In this document: piece after piece, positions 16,258-24,866 of the stretch
How the letters are laid out: each line of letters begins with the position of its first letter
Position numbering within the stretch: position 1 is the first letter of the stretch
Origin: CBDUXT01 sp965371245
GTDB taxonomy: Bacteria; Planctomycetota; Phycisphaerae; UBA1845
Assembly: GCA_965371245.1 (NCBI GenBank)
Contig: CBDUXT010000055.1
Span: forward strand, 1-39,668
DNA: 39,668 nucleotides
Direction of reading: 5' to 3'
Program-made: the position numbers and the translations under genes
The notes under the pieces: model-generated
The model's database searches: none
What the model was told of the DNA's origin: nothing
Seen by the model: the letters and a program-made list of their open reading frames with translations, nothing else

Positions 16258-17397
16258 TCAGTGCTTCGGCAAGCTATCGACGAGCTGGTCGATCTCTCGT
16301 TCGCTCGTGTAGCAATGCGGGCTGGCGCGGAGGCGGCCGCTGCGTACGGCAATGACGATCCGGTGCTCGCCCTCGAGGTGGCGCTGAACCTGATCGTGGT
16401 CGTGAACATCGGAGAAGAACGCGACGATGCCGCTGGCCTCCGTCGCGTCGCGCGAGCTGACGATGCGATAACCCTTGTTGCGCAGGCCTTCGGTGAGACG
16501 GTCGGTGAGGGACAAGAGGCGCGCCGACGTGTTCTCGATGCCGATCTCCTGGAGTAGCTCGACCGCCGCGCCCAGCGCGAAGATCCCGGGCAGGTTGTAG
16601 CTGCCCGTGTCATACCGTCGGGCGGAGTCGGCGAACTCGAACTGATACTTCCCGTAGCTGAACGGGTTCTTCATCGACATCCAGCCGATGTTGGTCGGTC
16701 GCAGGTGGCCTTGCAGCTCCTTGCGGACGTAGAACACGCCGGTGCCTTCCGGGGCACAGAGCCACTTGTGACCGTCGGCGGCGAGAAAGTCGATCTTCAT
16801 GGCCTTCACATCGATGGGAAACACCCCGAGCGATTGGATCGCATCGACGCAAAGAAGCACGCCCTTGCTCTGGCAATACTCGCCAAGCGTGGTCAGGTCG
16901 ATGCGGTAGCCACTGGCGTATTGTACGGAGGAGATGGCCACCACCCGCGTGCGGTTGTCGATGACTTCGAACACGCGCTCGAGGGGAATACGCCCGTCTT
17001 CTTCCAGTACCGTGCGAACTTCCACGCCGCGGTCGCGAAGCGATAGCCACGGATACATGTTGGCGGGAAACTCGACATTGCTGGTGACGACGTTGTCCCC
17101 GGATTGCCAACTCAGGCCGTTGGCGACCAGGCTGATCCCTTCGCTGGTACACTTGGTGAACGTGACCTCGTCCGGGTTGGCGTTGATGAGTCCGCTGAGC
17201 AGCCCGCGGACGCGATCGGCGTGTTTGTAGAAGCCGCCGTGAATGTACGCGTTTTCCTCAGCGTGCGTGAGGTAGTGACGGACCGCGTCGGCCGCGCGAC
17301 GGCACAGGGGCGCTACGGCCGCGTGGTTCTGGAAGTTGTAGTTCCGCGTGATCGGAAACTCGTCTCGTAAGGCTTCCCAGTCCATCACCAAGTCCAT
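16258..17397 (-). CDS. Class V aminotransferase / cysteine desulfurase-like PLP enzyme
   Basis: The 379 residues from ATG 17397 follow the fold type I PLP pattern. NFQNHAAVAPLC opens the catalytic domain. TKCTSEGISLVANGL binds the PLP phosphate. CVDAIQSLGVFPIDV contains the Asp that contacts the pyridine ring. FLAADGHKWLCAPEGTG contains the Schiff-base Lys (residue 211). The sequence is closest to the SufS/isopenicillin-N-epimerase-like branch, but no Fe-S cluster genes are adjacent, and no catalytic Cys loop like that of SufS stands out. Substrate is unknown. The frame is open upstream to 17556, but that part is low-complexity. It converges with the MutS-like gene across a repeat hairpin. 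Confidence 0.88.
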   Translation of the reverse strand: MDLVMDWEALRDEFPITRNYNFQNHAAVAPLCRRAADAVRHYLTHAEENAYIHGGFYKHADRVRGLLSGLINANPDEVTFTKCTSEGISLVANGLSWQSGDNVVTSNVEFPANMYPWLSLRDRGVEVRTVLEEDGRIPLERVFEVIDNRTRVVAISSVQYASGYRIDLTTLGEYCQSKGVLLCVDAIQSLGVFPIDVKAMKIDFLAADGHKWLCAPEGTGVFYVRKELQGHLRPTNIGWMSMKNPFSYGKYQFEFADSARRYDTGSYNLPGIFALGAAVELLQEIGIENTSARLLSLTDRLTEGLRNKGYRIVSSRDATEASGIVAFFSDVHDHDQVQRHLEGEHRIVIAVRSGRLRASPHCYTSEREIDQLVDSLPKH

Positions 17398-17663
17398 CGA
17401 AGAGGCGGTCACACCCGAGGCGACACCCCCACCCGCCGGAACGCTCCGTGGCCGGAGGCATGGGTCCGGGACCGTCCTTTCTCCACAAACTACAGTATAC
17501 GATGTGGGCCGCACGGCGCGACCGCGTTCGGAGCGCCGCGCGGAACCCGCGACCAACGTCCGCTAAGAATCTTAGCGACCCTGTGGTCCTTTTTCCAGCG
17601 GACGGGCGCGTTGTTGGGCAGCGGGGGTGCGGGACGGACTCGGCGACCTTCAACAACGTGGGG

Positions 17664-17751
17664 CAGGTCGTTGTTCCGCGTAAGCGGAACGTTGACCTGT
17701 CATGGGGCGAGGCAGGTGGACCCCCCGGCATGGCCGGGTGAACCACCTGCC
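17664..17751. repeat. Two adjacent intergenic hairpins
   Basis: The first hairpin (17664-17699) pairs CAGGTC...GTTCCGC with GCGGAAC...GACCTG, leaving a small internal loop. The second (17711-17751) pairs GGCAGGTGG with CCACCTGCC and encloses a nested CCCGGC/GCCGGG stem. They lie in the 437-base gene-free gap 17398-17834, upstream of the aminotransferase gene and at the 3' side of maf. Nothing else was recognised in that gap except a possible TATACT box at 17494-17499 on the minus strand. Confidence 0.6.
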
Positions 17752-17834
17752 CTACTTGTTTGGTCTTCGGATTCGCCTCCCCCACGGCTAAAGCCATGGG
17801 CCACCCAACGCGCAAGTCTACGCGTGAGGCTGCG

Positions 17835-18449
17835 CTATCGGGGTGTCCGGCCCCATTCAGTCAGCATCTGTTGTACGAGTTCCATGGGGAAGCCGACGAC
17901 GTTGGTAAAGCTCCCGTCGATCCGCTCGATGAACGCATCGCCGCGGTCCTGGATGCCGTACGCACCGGCCTTGCCCGCCCAGGCGCCCGTGTCGAGATAG
18001 GCTTCCAGCTCGGCTTCCAACAAGCTCCGCATGGCGACGGTGGTCACGTCGTGTCGCACGAGCCGGCGCGGCGAGTCGGCGTCGAGCAGCGCCACCCCCG
18101 TGATGACTTGATGGCTTGTGCCCCCCAGGGCCGACAGGATCTTCCGGGCGTCGTCGCGATCGGCGGGTTTGCCGAAGATGCGGCCTTCATGGGCGACCAC
18201 CGTGTCACCGGCCAGAACCCAGGCGTCGTCGATCAGCGCGGTGACGCTTCGCGCCTTGTATTCGGCCAGCGCTTCGGCGATCCGGGAGGGTGCCATGATC
18301 GTGGCGTCGAGAACGGGCTCGTCCATCGGTGGGGGGATGATCTCCACCTCAAAGCCGGCCTCTTCCATCAAGACGGCACGACGAGGGCTCGCGGAGGCCA
18401 GCACCAACCGACAAGTCGGCGAGCCGCGTTGGTTACTGTCGGTCGCCAT
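17835..18449 (-). CDS. maf: Maf-family nucleoside triphosphate pyrophosphatase
   Basis: The 204 residues show the Maf signature: RLVLASASPRRAVLMEEAGF near the N-terminus, ALAEYKARSV, VLAGDTVVAHEGRIFGKPAD, and the C-terminal YLDTGAWAGKAGAYGIQ with GSFTNVVGFP. Maf proteins hydrolyse dTTP, UTP or modified nucleotides to the monophosphate plus pyrophosphate, a house-cleaning role in the cytoplasm. Length is normal for the family. ATG 18449 is followed by a short polar extension before the conserved core. It is a single gene in the minus direction between two repeat-rich intergenic gaps. Confidence 0.93.
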   Translation of the reverse strand: MATDSNQRGSPTCRLVLASASPRRAVLMEEAGFEVEIIPPPMDEPVLDATIMAPSRIAEALAEYKARSVTALIDDAWVLAGDTVVAHEGRIFGKPADRDDARKILSALGGTSHQVITGVALLDADSPRRLVRHDVTTVAMRSLLEAELEAYLDTGAWAGKAGAYGIQDRGDAFIERIDGSFTNVVGFPMELVQQMLTEWGRTPR

Positions 18450-18545
18450 GCGAAGGACGTTCCCTTGTGCGTGGGCGAGAAGTTCGTATCCGAGCCGCGC
18501 CCGTCAGCAAGCGGTCTGGCGAAGTGATCGGATATGCTTGACTTT

Positions 18546-18570
18546 CCGCTCCGTTACGGCTGCGGTTCGG
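18546..18570. repeat. Dispersed ~25-bp repeat, diverged copy
   Basis: CCGCTCCGTTACGGCTGCGG and the next five bases are a reverse-oriented, slightly diverged copy of the repeat at 16162 and 27289. It lies in the 300-base gap between maf and the dipeptidase gene, upstream of maf. A half palindrome (GTGCCACTGCTCTTAGGCAG, near 18634) resembling the 74-bp element follows. Confidence 0.6.
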
Positions 18571-18678
18571 TACGGCCCGACCCATCAGAGAGTGGCGACG
18601 CGAGTGCATCGCCGCGCCTGAATCCGCGGGCGTGCCACTGCTCTTAGGCAGTGAGTGGGTTCCACGAAAGCCGCGATC

Positions 18679-18752
18679 GGCACTGCGTAAAAGCAGTGGC
18701 ACACAAGACGGTGTGGATCTGAACCCGCAACGTGAGGTGTGACCATACACTA
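18679..18752. repeat. 74-bp stop-codon-linked element, copy B
   Basis: This has the same length and architecture as 7429-7502. It starts with GGCACTGC-GTAAA-AGCAGTGGCAC (imperfect palindrome), has CCCGCA in the middle and ends on the TAG of the dipeptidase gene (18750-18752). The two copies match without any gap, while the loop and the spacer between have diverged. Confidence 0.7.
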
Positions 18753-19886
18753 TGTCGTCTCCGATGCGGCGCCGGAACCGGACCGGCATTTCGTATTGGC
18801 CACATCCTGGCAGCTCTTCATCACGCGCAGGACGTTCTCGCCGAGCATGCTTTGAAGGTCCGCCTCCTGGTATCCGCGTCGAAGCAGTTCGGCCGTCAGG
18901 TAGGGCAGCTTGGAGCAGTCCTCCATGCCGTCCGGCAGGGCGGGCACACCGTCGAAGTCCGTGCCGATCCCCACGTGGTCTGGTCCCACGAGCGACAGCG
19001 CGTGGTCGAAATGATCCGCCAGGACGCTCAGCGGGGTCACATGGTCGCACAAGGGCGGTTGGGGGCGGCAATGGTTGGCCATCCACCGCTTGACCACGTC
19101 GAGCGGAAGGTTCGGGTAGTCCGGATCGATGAAGGCGGCCGCAAAGTTGATTTGGACGACTCCGCCCGTGTCGGCGATGGCGCGAATCATGTCGTCGGTC
19201 AGGTTTCGCCGATGCGGGCAGAGGGCGCGGCAGGAGGAATGGGTTGCGACAATGGGAGCCGCCGATACCGCAAGAACGTCGCCAACGGTGTCGTCACTGG
19301 CATGCGAGACATCCACCATCATGCCCAGGCGGTTGAGTTCTTCCACGACCTCTCGCCCGAACGCGGTCAGCCCACCGTGACGCGGGTCGAGCGATTGATG
19401 CACGCCGGACGAGTCCGCCCAGTTCGTGTGGAACGAATGCGTAAGCGTCAGATACGTGGCACCACGAGCGTGGAACTCCCTTAGCGTGTCGAGAGAGTCT
19501 TCGATCAGATAGCCGCCCTCGATGGCGATCAGGATGGCGACGCGGCCGCCCGCCCGCGCCTCGCGCACGTCGTCGGCCGATCGTGCCGGCGCGACCTCGC
19601 CGCTGAAGCGCTCCACGGTTTGCTCGATCTCATGGATGCGTGCCCTTGCCGCGGCCACCCCCTCGCCCGGCGGAAGCGGCCCCGGCGCCCAAACGGCGAA
19701 AAAAACCGCGTCCACGCCGCCCTCGCGCAGGCGAGGCAGATCAACATGTCCCGACGGATGGCGCTCGCCCAGGCTCCAGGCGGGATCCTGCAGTTTCAGT
19801 GTTGTGTCGCAGTGCGTGTCGATCACAAGGGCCTTCTCGTGAAGCCGCCTTGCCCTTTCCAGGTAGTCATCGTTCGCTGGATTCAT
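18750..19886 (-). CDS. M19-family (membrane dipeptidase-like) metallopeptidase
   Basis: From ATG 19886 the 378 residues match renal-dipeptidase-type M19 peptidases. ALVIDTHCDTTLKL carries the first metal-binding pair, His25 and Asp27. AIEGGYLIEDSLDTLREF carries the bridging Glu. YLTLTHSFHTNWADS and MMVDVSHASDDT follow, then PIVATHSSCRALCPHRRNLT with metal and substrate residues, and VGIGTDFDGVP near the end. M19 enzymes are zinc amidohydrolases that cut dipeptides, often with D-amino acids. No signal peptide is visible, so it is probably cytoplasmic. The last ~20 residues (TKCRSGSGAASETT) are not conserved. The frame is open upstream to 19937, but ATG 19886 fits family length. Confidence 0.92.
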   Translation of the reverse strand: MNPANDDYLERARRLHEKALVIDTHCDTTLKLQDPAWSLGERHPSGHVDLPRLREGGVDAVFFAVWAPGPLPPGEGVAAARARIHEIEQTVERFSGEVAPARSADDVREARAGGRVAILIAIEGGYLIEDSLDTLREFHARGATYLTLTHSFHTNWADSSGVHQSLDPRHGGLTAFGREVVEELNRLGMMVDVSHASDDTVGDVLAVSAAPIVATHSSCRALCPHRRNLTDDMIRAIADTGGVVQINFAAAFIDPDYPNLPLDVVKRWMANHCRPQPPLCDHVTPLSVLADHFDHALSLVGPDHVGIGTDFDGVPALPDGMEDCSKLPYLTAELLRRGYQEADLQSMLGENVLRVMKSCQDVANTKCRSGSGAASETT

Positions 19887-20172
19887 GGGGCGGAGTATAC
19901 CAAATTGCGATGGGCCGTATCGATACTGAAAACCCACGTCGCCGGTGCCCCGTGCCCGCTTCTCTGCACTGGGCGGTCGGCCTTATGGGACGTGATCGAA
20001 CGTGACCCCAAGCCTGCCGATCGCGGTTTCGGCGACCGATAAATGGCAAAGGTTGCCTGTTGTTTTGCTCGATAGGAAGGGCTGGAAACTATAGAGCCAT
20101 AGGATTCGGCCCGACGATCGTCGTCCGGCCTGGCGCGTTTCGTTCACGGGTCACCGCCAAGGAGTTCCAGCA

Positions 20173-20697
20173 ATGTCTACGTGTCGCCGTCTTTCGCTCG
20201 TACTGATTCTTGTGTTCATGACGGCCGCCTGCAACAGCGACCAGCTTCAATCCATGTCCGCCATCCAGATGTCGCGGATGGACAAGACGCAGGCCGATCA
20301 CGGCCGCCACTTCAGCCAGATGGTCGATAATGCGATTCTGAGCGACCCCTCTGTGGCGGACCTCCACTTCATCGCCCACTCGGAGGAGATCAGCGGGGTT
20401 GGCGAGTTGCGGTTGGCTCGTCTGGCACCGGTCCTGAACACCTATGGCGGAACGGTCAACTACGCGACCGTGCTCGCAGACGCCGCCCTCGTCGCCAAGC
20501 GACTGGACCGTGTGCGCGAGTACCTGACGCTTGCCGGTTGCAACATGGAACGTGTCGAGGTTGTCGTCGGGCGCCCCCGCGGGCGTGGCATGCTCGCCGA
20601 CGAGGCCGTCCGACAATACAGAGAGGGGACCACGGCGGTCGGCGGCGCTTCGTCTGACCCCACCGCTTTGTCGCAGGGGCTTCCCGGGCCGGGCTAG
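20173..20697 (+). CDS. Lipoprotein with OmpA-like C-terminal segment
   Basis: The 174-residue protein has a lipoprotein signal peptide, LSLVLILVFMTAAC, with lipobox Cys20. After a polar linker, HSEEISGVGELRLARLAPVL, YGGTVNY, DAALVAKRLDRVREYL and VEVVVGRPRGRGMLADEA are spaced like an OmpA-type peptidoglycan-binding domain, where an N-terminal strand is followed by L..RL..V..YL and G.G. The resemblance is moderate. AAGGAG sits 8 bases before ATG 20173. A weak promoter (TTGCTC 20065, TATAGA 20090, 19-base spacer) is possible. It lies 150 bases before a second lipoprotein gene on the same strand. Confidence 0.75.
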   Translation: MSTCRRLSLVLILVFMTAACNSDQLQSMSAIQMSRMDKTQADHGRHFSQMVDNAILSDPSVADLHFIAHSEEISGVGELRLARLAPVLNTYGGTVNYATVLADAALVAKRLDRVREYLTLAGCNMERVEVVVGRPRGRGMLADEAVRQYREGTTAVGGASSDPTALSQGLPGPG

Positions 20698-20849
20698 GGG
20701 TTCTGACGCGGGCTACGTTCCCGCCCAGCGGGGCGCTGCGCGCGGAGCACTCGTCTGCCCCGACGGATTCGCCCGGTCGATGAGCACGCAGCTTGGTTCA
20801 CAGGAACATACAAGAGTTCTGATACATCAAACCAGGAAGGACCCAGGTG

Positions 20850-22811
20850 ATGCCGATGATGCGACGGAACGGAAAACTCACGGCCTTCATCCTGGCGACG
20901 GTTTGCGTCGCCGGTTGTGCCAACTCCAAGGAAGGCTTGTCGAAGAAAGCTTCGTTCCAGGCGAGGCGTTCTGAACCTCGCATCGATCCGCGTAGGGTCA
21001 AAGACGTCAAGACACCCAAGATCCGCCCGGAAACGCATCTGGCGGCCGGGCGCCTGTTTGAGCGGGTCGGGCAGTGGACCAAGGCGCTCGGGCAGTACCG
21101 CAAGGCCGTCGCGGTTAACGGCCGCAACGTCACCGCCTATCACCGGCTAGGGCTGCTGGCGAGCCGGGCAGGGAATCATGACGAGGCGATCAAGGCGTTC
21201 CGCCGTGCCGTGGCGCTCGGACCCAACGACGCCATCCTGCGCAACAACCTGGGGTTCGAGCTCCTCTCCGTGAATCGCTTTGATGAGGCTGAGGGTGAGC
21301 TGACCCGGGCCGTCAAGCTTGATCCGACCTTCGCCCGGGCACAGGTCAACCTCGGCATCCTCCAGTGCAAGCTCGGGCGGTTTGATGACGGATTGGCCAG
21401 CTTCCTGACGGTTCTTCCCGAAGCCGACGCCTTCTACAATCTTGGCCTGATGTACCGCGGGCAGAGACGATACCTCGAGGCTTCCCGGGCGTTTCGGCAG
21501 GTGCTTGTCATGGAACCGGGCTTCACTGCCGCGGTGACGCAGATCGAGAAGATGATGGAGCACATGTCGCCGGCGAGTTCACCCAGGCCGGCGCCGAAGT
21601 TCGCCGCTGGGGTGATCCCCAAGCCGCCGCGTACGATCGCAACGGCTCCCAGGAGTGCGCAACCGGACGTGCGCAAACGCGACGTCAATCCCGCGATACC
21701 GGTCAGCCCCACCGTTCACGGCGGTGACGATTCCAAGCCGTGGGCGAGCACGTTTGCGTTGCTCGACAAGGTGCTGGGCTCGAACGAGACGGTGGACGCC
21801 TTCCCGACGACGGATGTGCCGCCGGCCCGGTTGGAAGGCTATCCCCTGGAGGATAGGACCGCACTGGAGGAGATCGCGGACAATGAACGCGACTGCCTGC
21901 AGGAAGAGGCGGATCTTCGGGCGGAAATGAACGAGAATGAGCTCGATGCGACGGCCGCGATGGCATGGGCCGACGACGCGGAGGCCGTCGCCTGCGAGGC
22001 GATCGAGGCTTGCGAGGCGGACGACCTGCTGTTGGTTTCCATGAACACGGACGATTTCGCCATCCCGGCTTCCTTCGTCGATGACACGCCGGTGTCGTGG
22101 CTGAGCGACGCGCATGACCAGCCCCGCCAGGTATCGCGAGACGACGAACTCCGGCGACTTCTTCCCGACGACGCGCCCGGCGCGGTCGGTAGGGTCTCTC
22201 CTGAAACAAACGTGAGCTTCGCCGACTCGGTGTGGGACGATGACGCACGGGTCGGTCCCCAGACGTCGCCGGCGACCTATGCGGTCCCTGCCGAGGCAAG
22301 CCTCATCGCTGAGGACCGGACCGAGTGGGACATTGTGCCCGTTCGCGTCGCGGAGGAGAAGGTCAGCTCGGTTGATTCGCTCGCGCTGCTCCGGACCCTT
22401 GCGGAAGAGCTGGCGATCGTTCGCAACGACATCGAGTGCGTCGATCAGAACGCGCAGCTCGCGTCGGCGATCGCGCGACAGTCGATGATGCCCGCGGCCG
22501 ACCGTTATCCTGGTCCCCAGGCCGGTGTGCCCGTTCCAGCGAACAGTCTCGTTGGTCCACCGGCCGCGCTGGCGATACCGGCGAGTTATCGACCGGCGTC
22601 TTCACCGGCCGCGCTTCTGGCGTCTCAGCCGCGCAAGACCGGATCGCCGCGAGACAAGGCCCGAACCGGGGCGAAGCAACGCGGTCGGAAAGTGAACAAG
22701 AAGCGAAATCCTCGCACGAAGACCAGCCAAGCGACTCCAACGGGGGACGAGAGCCGGCCCGCGGATCTACGAGGATTCTTCGGTCACGAGCCCAACCCAC
22801 CACCGAACTAG
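20850..22811 (+). CDS. TPR-repeat lipoprotein with long acidic and basic tail
   Basis: About 653 residues. KLTAFILATVCVAGC gives a lipobox with Cys23. Residues about 60-235 are tandem tetratricopeptide repeats: AAGRLFERVGQWTKALGQYR, YHRLGLLASRAGNHDEAIKA, RNNLGFELLSVNRFDEAEGE, AQVNLGILQCKLGRFDDGLA and YNLGLMYRGQRRYLEASRAF. The middle is acidic and low-complexity. The last ~70 residues are Lys/Arg/Pro-rich. TPR domains scaffold protein complexes; as a lipoprotein it would sit at a membrane facing the periplasm. AGGAAGG lies 9 bases before ATG 20850 (GTG 20847 is the alternative). It ends at an intrinsic terminator. The preceding lipoprotein gene is probably in the same unit. Confidence 0.85.
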   Translation: MPMMRRNGKLTAFILATVCVAGCANSKEGLSKKASFQARRSEPRIDPRRVKDVKTPKIRPETHLAAGRLFERVGQWTKALGQYRKAVAVNGRNVTAYHRLGLLASRAGNHDEAIKAFRRAVALGPNDAILRNNLGFELLSVNRFDEAEGELTRAVKLDPTFARAQVNLGILQCKLGRFDDGLASFLTVLPEADAFYNLGLMYRGQRRYLEASRAFRQVLVMEPGFTAAVTQIEKMMEHMSPASSPRPAPKFAAGVIPKPPRTIATAPRSAQPDVRKRDVNPAIPVSPTVHGGDDSKPWASTFALLDKVLGSNETVDAFPTTDVPPARLEGYPLEDRTALEEIADNERDCLQEEADLRAEMNENELDATAAMAWADDAEAVACEAIEACEADDLLLVSMNTDDFAIPASFVDDTPVSWLSDAHDQPRQVSRDDELRRLLPDDAPGAVGRVSPETNVSFADSVWDDDARVGPQTSPATYAVPAEASLIAEDRTEWDIVPVRVAEEKVSSVDSLALLRTLAEELAIVRNDIECVDQNAQLASAIARQSMMPAADRYPGPQAGVPVPANSLVGPPAALAIPASYRPASSPAALLASQPRKTGSPRDKARTGAKQRGRKVNKKRNPRTKTSQATPTGDESRPADLRGFFGHEPNPPPN

Positions 22812-22862
22812 ACGACCGGACCGGGGCCAAGAACCCGGTCCTACCACCCGTTCAACCCATCG

Positions 22863-22898
22863 GGCACGTCGGTCCTCCCCGGCGTGCCTCTTTCTTTT
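22863..22898 (+). terminator. Intrinsic terminator after the TPR gene
   Basis: GGCACGTCGG (22863-22872) pairs with CCGGCGTGCC (22879-22888), nine Watson-Crick pairs and one G-U, around a 6-base loop. TCTTTCTTTT follows. A second hairpin without T-tract (GGACCGGG 22818-22825 with CCCGGTCC 22834-22841) lies just before it. It sits 52 bases past the TPR stop and also separates the convergent sirtuin gene. Confidence 0.8.
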
Positions 22899-22949
22899 CG
22901 ACAGGTCACTGAGCCGGGGTTCGTCGTCTGACGCTCGCATGCCCTCGGG

Positions 22950-23693
22950 TCAGTCGCCGGGCGCCAGGCGACGCATCACCGTCCGCATCGTTTCTCCGAT
23001 CGGTTCACGAATCACCAGGTCCGCGAGTCCATCGAGCGGCGTCTCCGTCTTGTTGAGAATCACCAGGGTTGCGCCGCGTTCCTTGGCCAGTGCGGGCAAC
23101 GAGGCCGCAGGCTCGACCACCAGAGACGACCCGATGGCCAGAAAGACATCGGAGTGAATCGAAACCTCGGTCGCTTCGCGCATCGCATCGATCGGCATCG
23201 CTTGTCCGAAAGAGATGGTTTTGGATTTCAGCGGCGCGCCGCAGGCGTCGCAGTCGGGGGCCGGGTCACCGGCTTTGACGCGAGCAATTACATCCTCTGG
23301 CGGCCACTCCTTTCCGCAATCGACGCAGGCGACAATCCGGGCCGTTCCGTGTAGCTCGATGATGCGGTCGCTTCCGGCGAGTTGGTGCAGCCCGTCGATG
23401 TTCTGGGTCACCACCGCGACGATCTTTGAAAGAGCTTCCAACCGTGCGATGGCGTAGTGGCCTTCGTTGGGCTGCGCGTGCAAGAGCTCATGGAAGAGTT
23501 CGACACGCATGGACCAGTATCGTGCGCGCGCCTCGCGCGATGCCAGGAACTCGTCGTACAGGACGGGCTGGTTCCGCGACCATATCCCGCCCGGGCTGCG
23601 AAAATCGGACAGCCCGCTTTCGGTGCTGATGCCGGCACCGGTAAACGCGACGCCGCGTGAGGCCGTTTGCAAGATGTCGGCTAGGTCGTCGTG
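22950..23693 (-). CDS. cobB: SIR2-family NAD-dependent protein deacylase
   Basis: From ATG 23693 the 247 residues are a complete sirtuin. GAGISTESGLSDFR (residues 20-33) is the NAD-binding loop. TQNIDGLHQLAG is the conserved catalytic motif. His116 in ELHGT is the general base. Zn ligands are Cys124, Cys127, Cys149 and Cys152 (CVDCGKE ... CDACG). IGSSLVVEPAA and VILNKTETPLD complete the Rossmann fold. It removes acyl groups from Lys using NAD in the cytoplasm, as in CobB acting on acetyl-CoA synthetase. The Tyr/Arg pair of the deacylase pocket (ARYWSMRVELFHE) suggests a range beyond acetyl groups. The frame is open to 23738, but ATG 23693 matches relatives. Confidence 0.93.
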   Translation of the reverse strand, partial: HDDLADILQTASRGVAFTGAGISTESGLSDFRSPGGIWSRNQPVLYDEFLASREARARYWSMRVELFHELLHAQPNEGHYAIARLEALSKIVAVVTQNIDGLHQLAGSDRIIELHGTARIVACVDCGKEWPPEDVIARVKAGDPAPDCDACGAPLKSKTISFGQAMPIDAMREATEVSIHSDVFLAIGSSLVVEPAASLPALAKERGATLVILNKTETPLDGLADLVIREPIGETMRTVMRRLAPGD

Positions 23694-23798
23694 CATGGGC
23701 ACTGAGCCATCGGACCGGGTCGAGAAGACCGCCTGCACCCGCCGTCAGGCGGGTGACGGCTCGGCCAGCTCGTGCTTGCGGCCGCGCTCGAATCCCAA

Positions 23799-24659
23799 CT
23801 ACTCGAATACAACATACCGATGCGCCGGCCGGGCGAAGCCGGCGAACTCCTGATCTACAAAGCCGTAGCTTCCGTCATCCCAGGTGTCGCCGACGTGATA
23901 GAGATGCATTTTCTTGCGAACCGCTTCCGGCAACGTGCGCAACTCCGAGAGCAACGCATGGACCGGATCGGCGCAATCCTCGAGCTGTGCTTCGTGGAAG
24001 ATGATCCGCGCGCCGGCCATCATCTCACCCATCGCTTCGGAATCGAACCGCGTGTCGCCCGAGAAGACGGCCTGCTCACCGCGCGCGAGATCGCTGATGA
24101 CCAGGCCGTAACTGGGCCAGTCATACTTTTGGGTGACGCGGACGTGGTCGGTGGGGAAGATGCCCAGCTCGTAGCACTCTTTCGGCCCGAAGCCTTGGGA
24201 GCCTAGCGGGCTGATCGCCGTGACCTCGAAATAGTCCTCAAGCGCCGCCAGCCGGCCGCTCATTGCGCCCAACCCGCCCTTGAGTGAATGTTCCCACAGA
24301 CTCCCCAACACCTCGGCTGAACCGAGGAGTTGCGGCTTCTCGCTACGGGTGTATACGTGTGTCCTCATGGCCGCCAGTTCCTCGAGCCCGCCGACATGAT
24401 CGCCATGGGTGTGCGTGATGAAGATGCGCCGGATCGCGGGATAGTTGATCGCCCCGTCGCGATTCAGGTAGGCGAAGCCGGGCTTGTCCTTCAACGCGTG
24501 AAGGGCGAGCGGACCGGTCGCGCCGAAGTCGATCAGCACGACGTCGCTGGGGGAGGCATCCCGCTCCGGGCTCGTGGTCCAGGTCTCAAGAAGCGCGTTG
24601 GACTGGTAGTTACGCTTGGCAAACGCAGCGCCGACGCCAAGAAACGTAAGGGTGAGCAC
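23799..24659 (-). CDS. MBL-fold metallo-hydrolase
   Basis: From GTG 24659 (GGGAGG at 5 bases upstream, which decides this start) the protein has 286 residues. It opens TLTFLGVGAAFAKRNYQSNA. The metal site is HTHGDHVGG with His83, His85, Asp87 and His88. DHVRVTQKYDWPSYGLVI, AVFSGDTRFD and IIFHEAQLE provide the later ligands, and HLYHVGDTWDD lies near the end. It resembles RNase Z-like and lactonase-type MBL proteins (TLTFLG.G), but the tRNase Z exosite is not obvious, and the substrate is unknown. The long in-frame extension upstream to 25181 is not coding; it crosses a divergent SDR gene. Confidence 0.9.
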   Translation of the reverse strand: MLTLTFLGVGAAFAKRNYQSNALLETWTTSPERDASPSDVVLIDFGATGPLALHALKDKPGFAYLNRDGAINYPAIRRIFITHTHGDHVGGLEELAAMRTHVYTRSEKPQLLGSAEVLGSLWEHSLKGGLGAMSGRLAALEDYFEVTAISPLGSQGFGPKECYELGIFPTDHVRVTQKYDWPSYGLVISDLARGEQAVFSGDTRFDSEAMGEMMAGARIIFHEAQLEDCADPVHALLSELRTLPEAVRKKMHLYHVGDTWDDGSYGFVDQEFAGFARPAHRYVVFE

Positions 24660-24866
24660 GAAAGCCTCCCGTGTGGCGGCGTCGGTTCGCCCCGGTCGGT
24701 TTCCTCCGACCCGCGAAGGTCCATCGACGCGCCTGCGGTCGCTACTAGCATAGCCTGGATCAGACGCGAAGCACAGACAAACGCCCGAACCGCCATGAAG
24801 GAGCCTCATTGAACACGCTCCACGACAGCGCCATGGGACCGACCCGGCGCGAAAGGGAACCTGACG

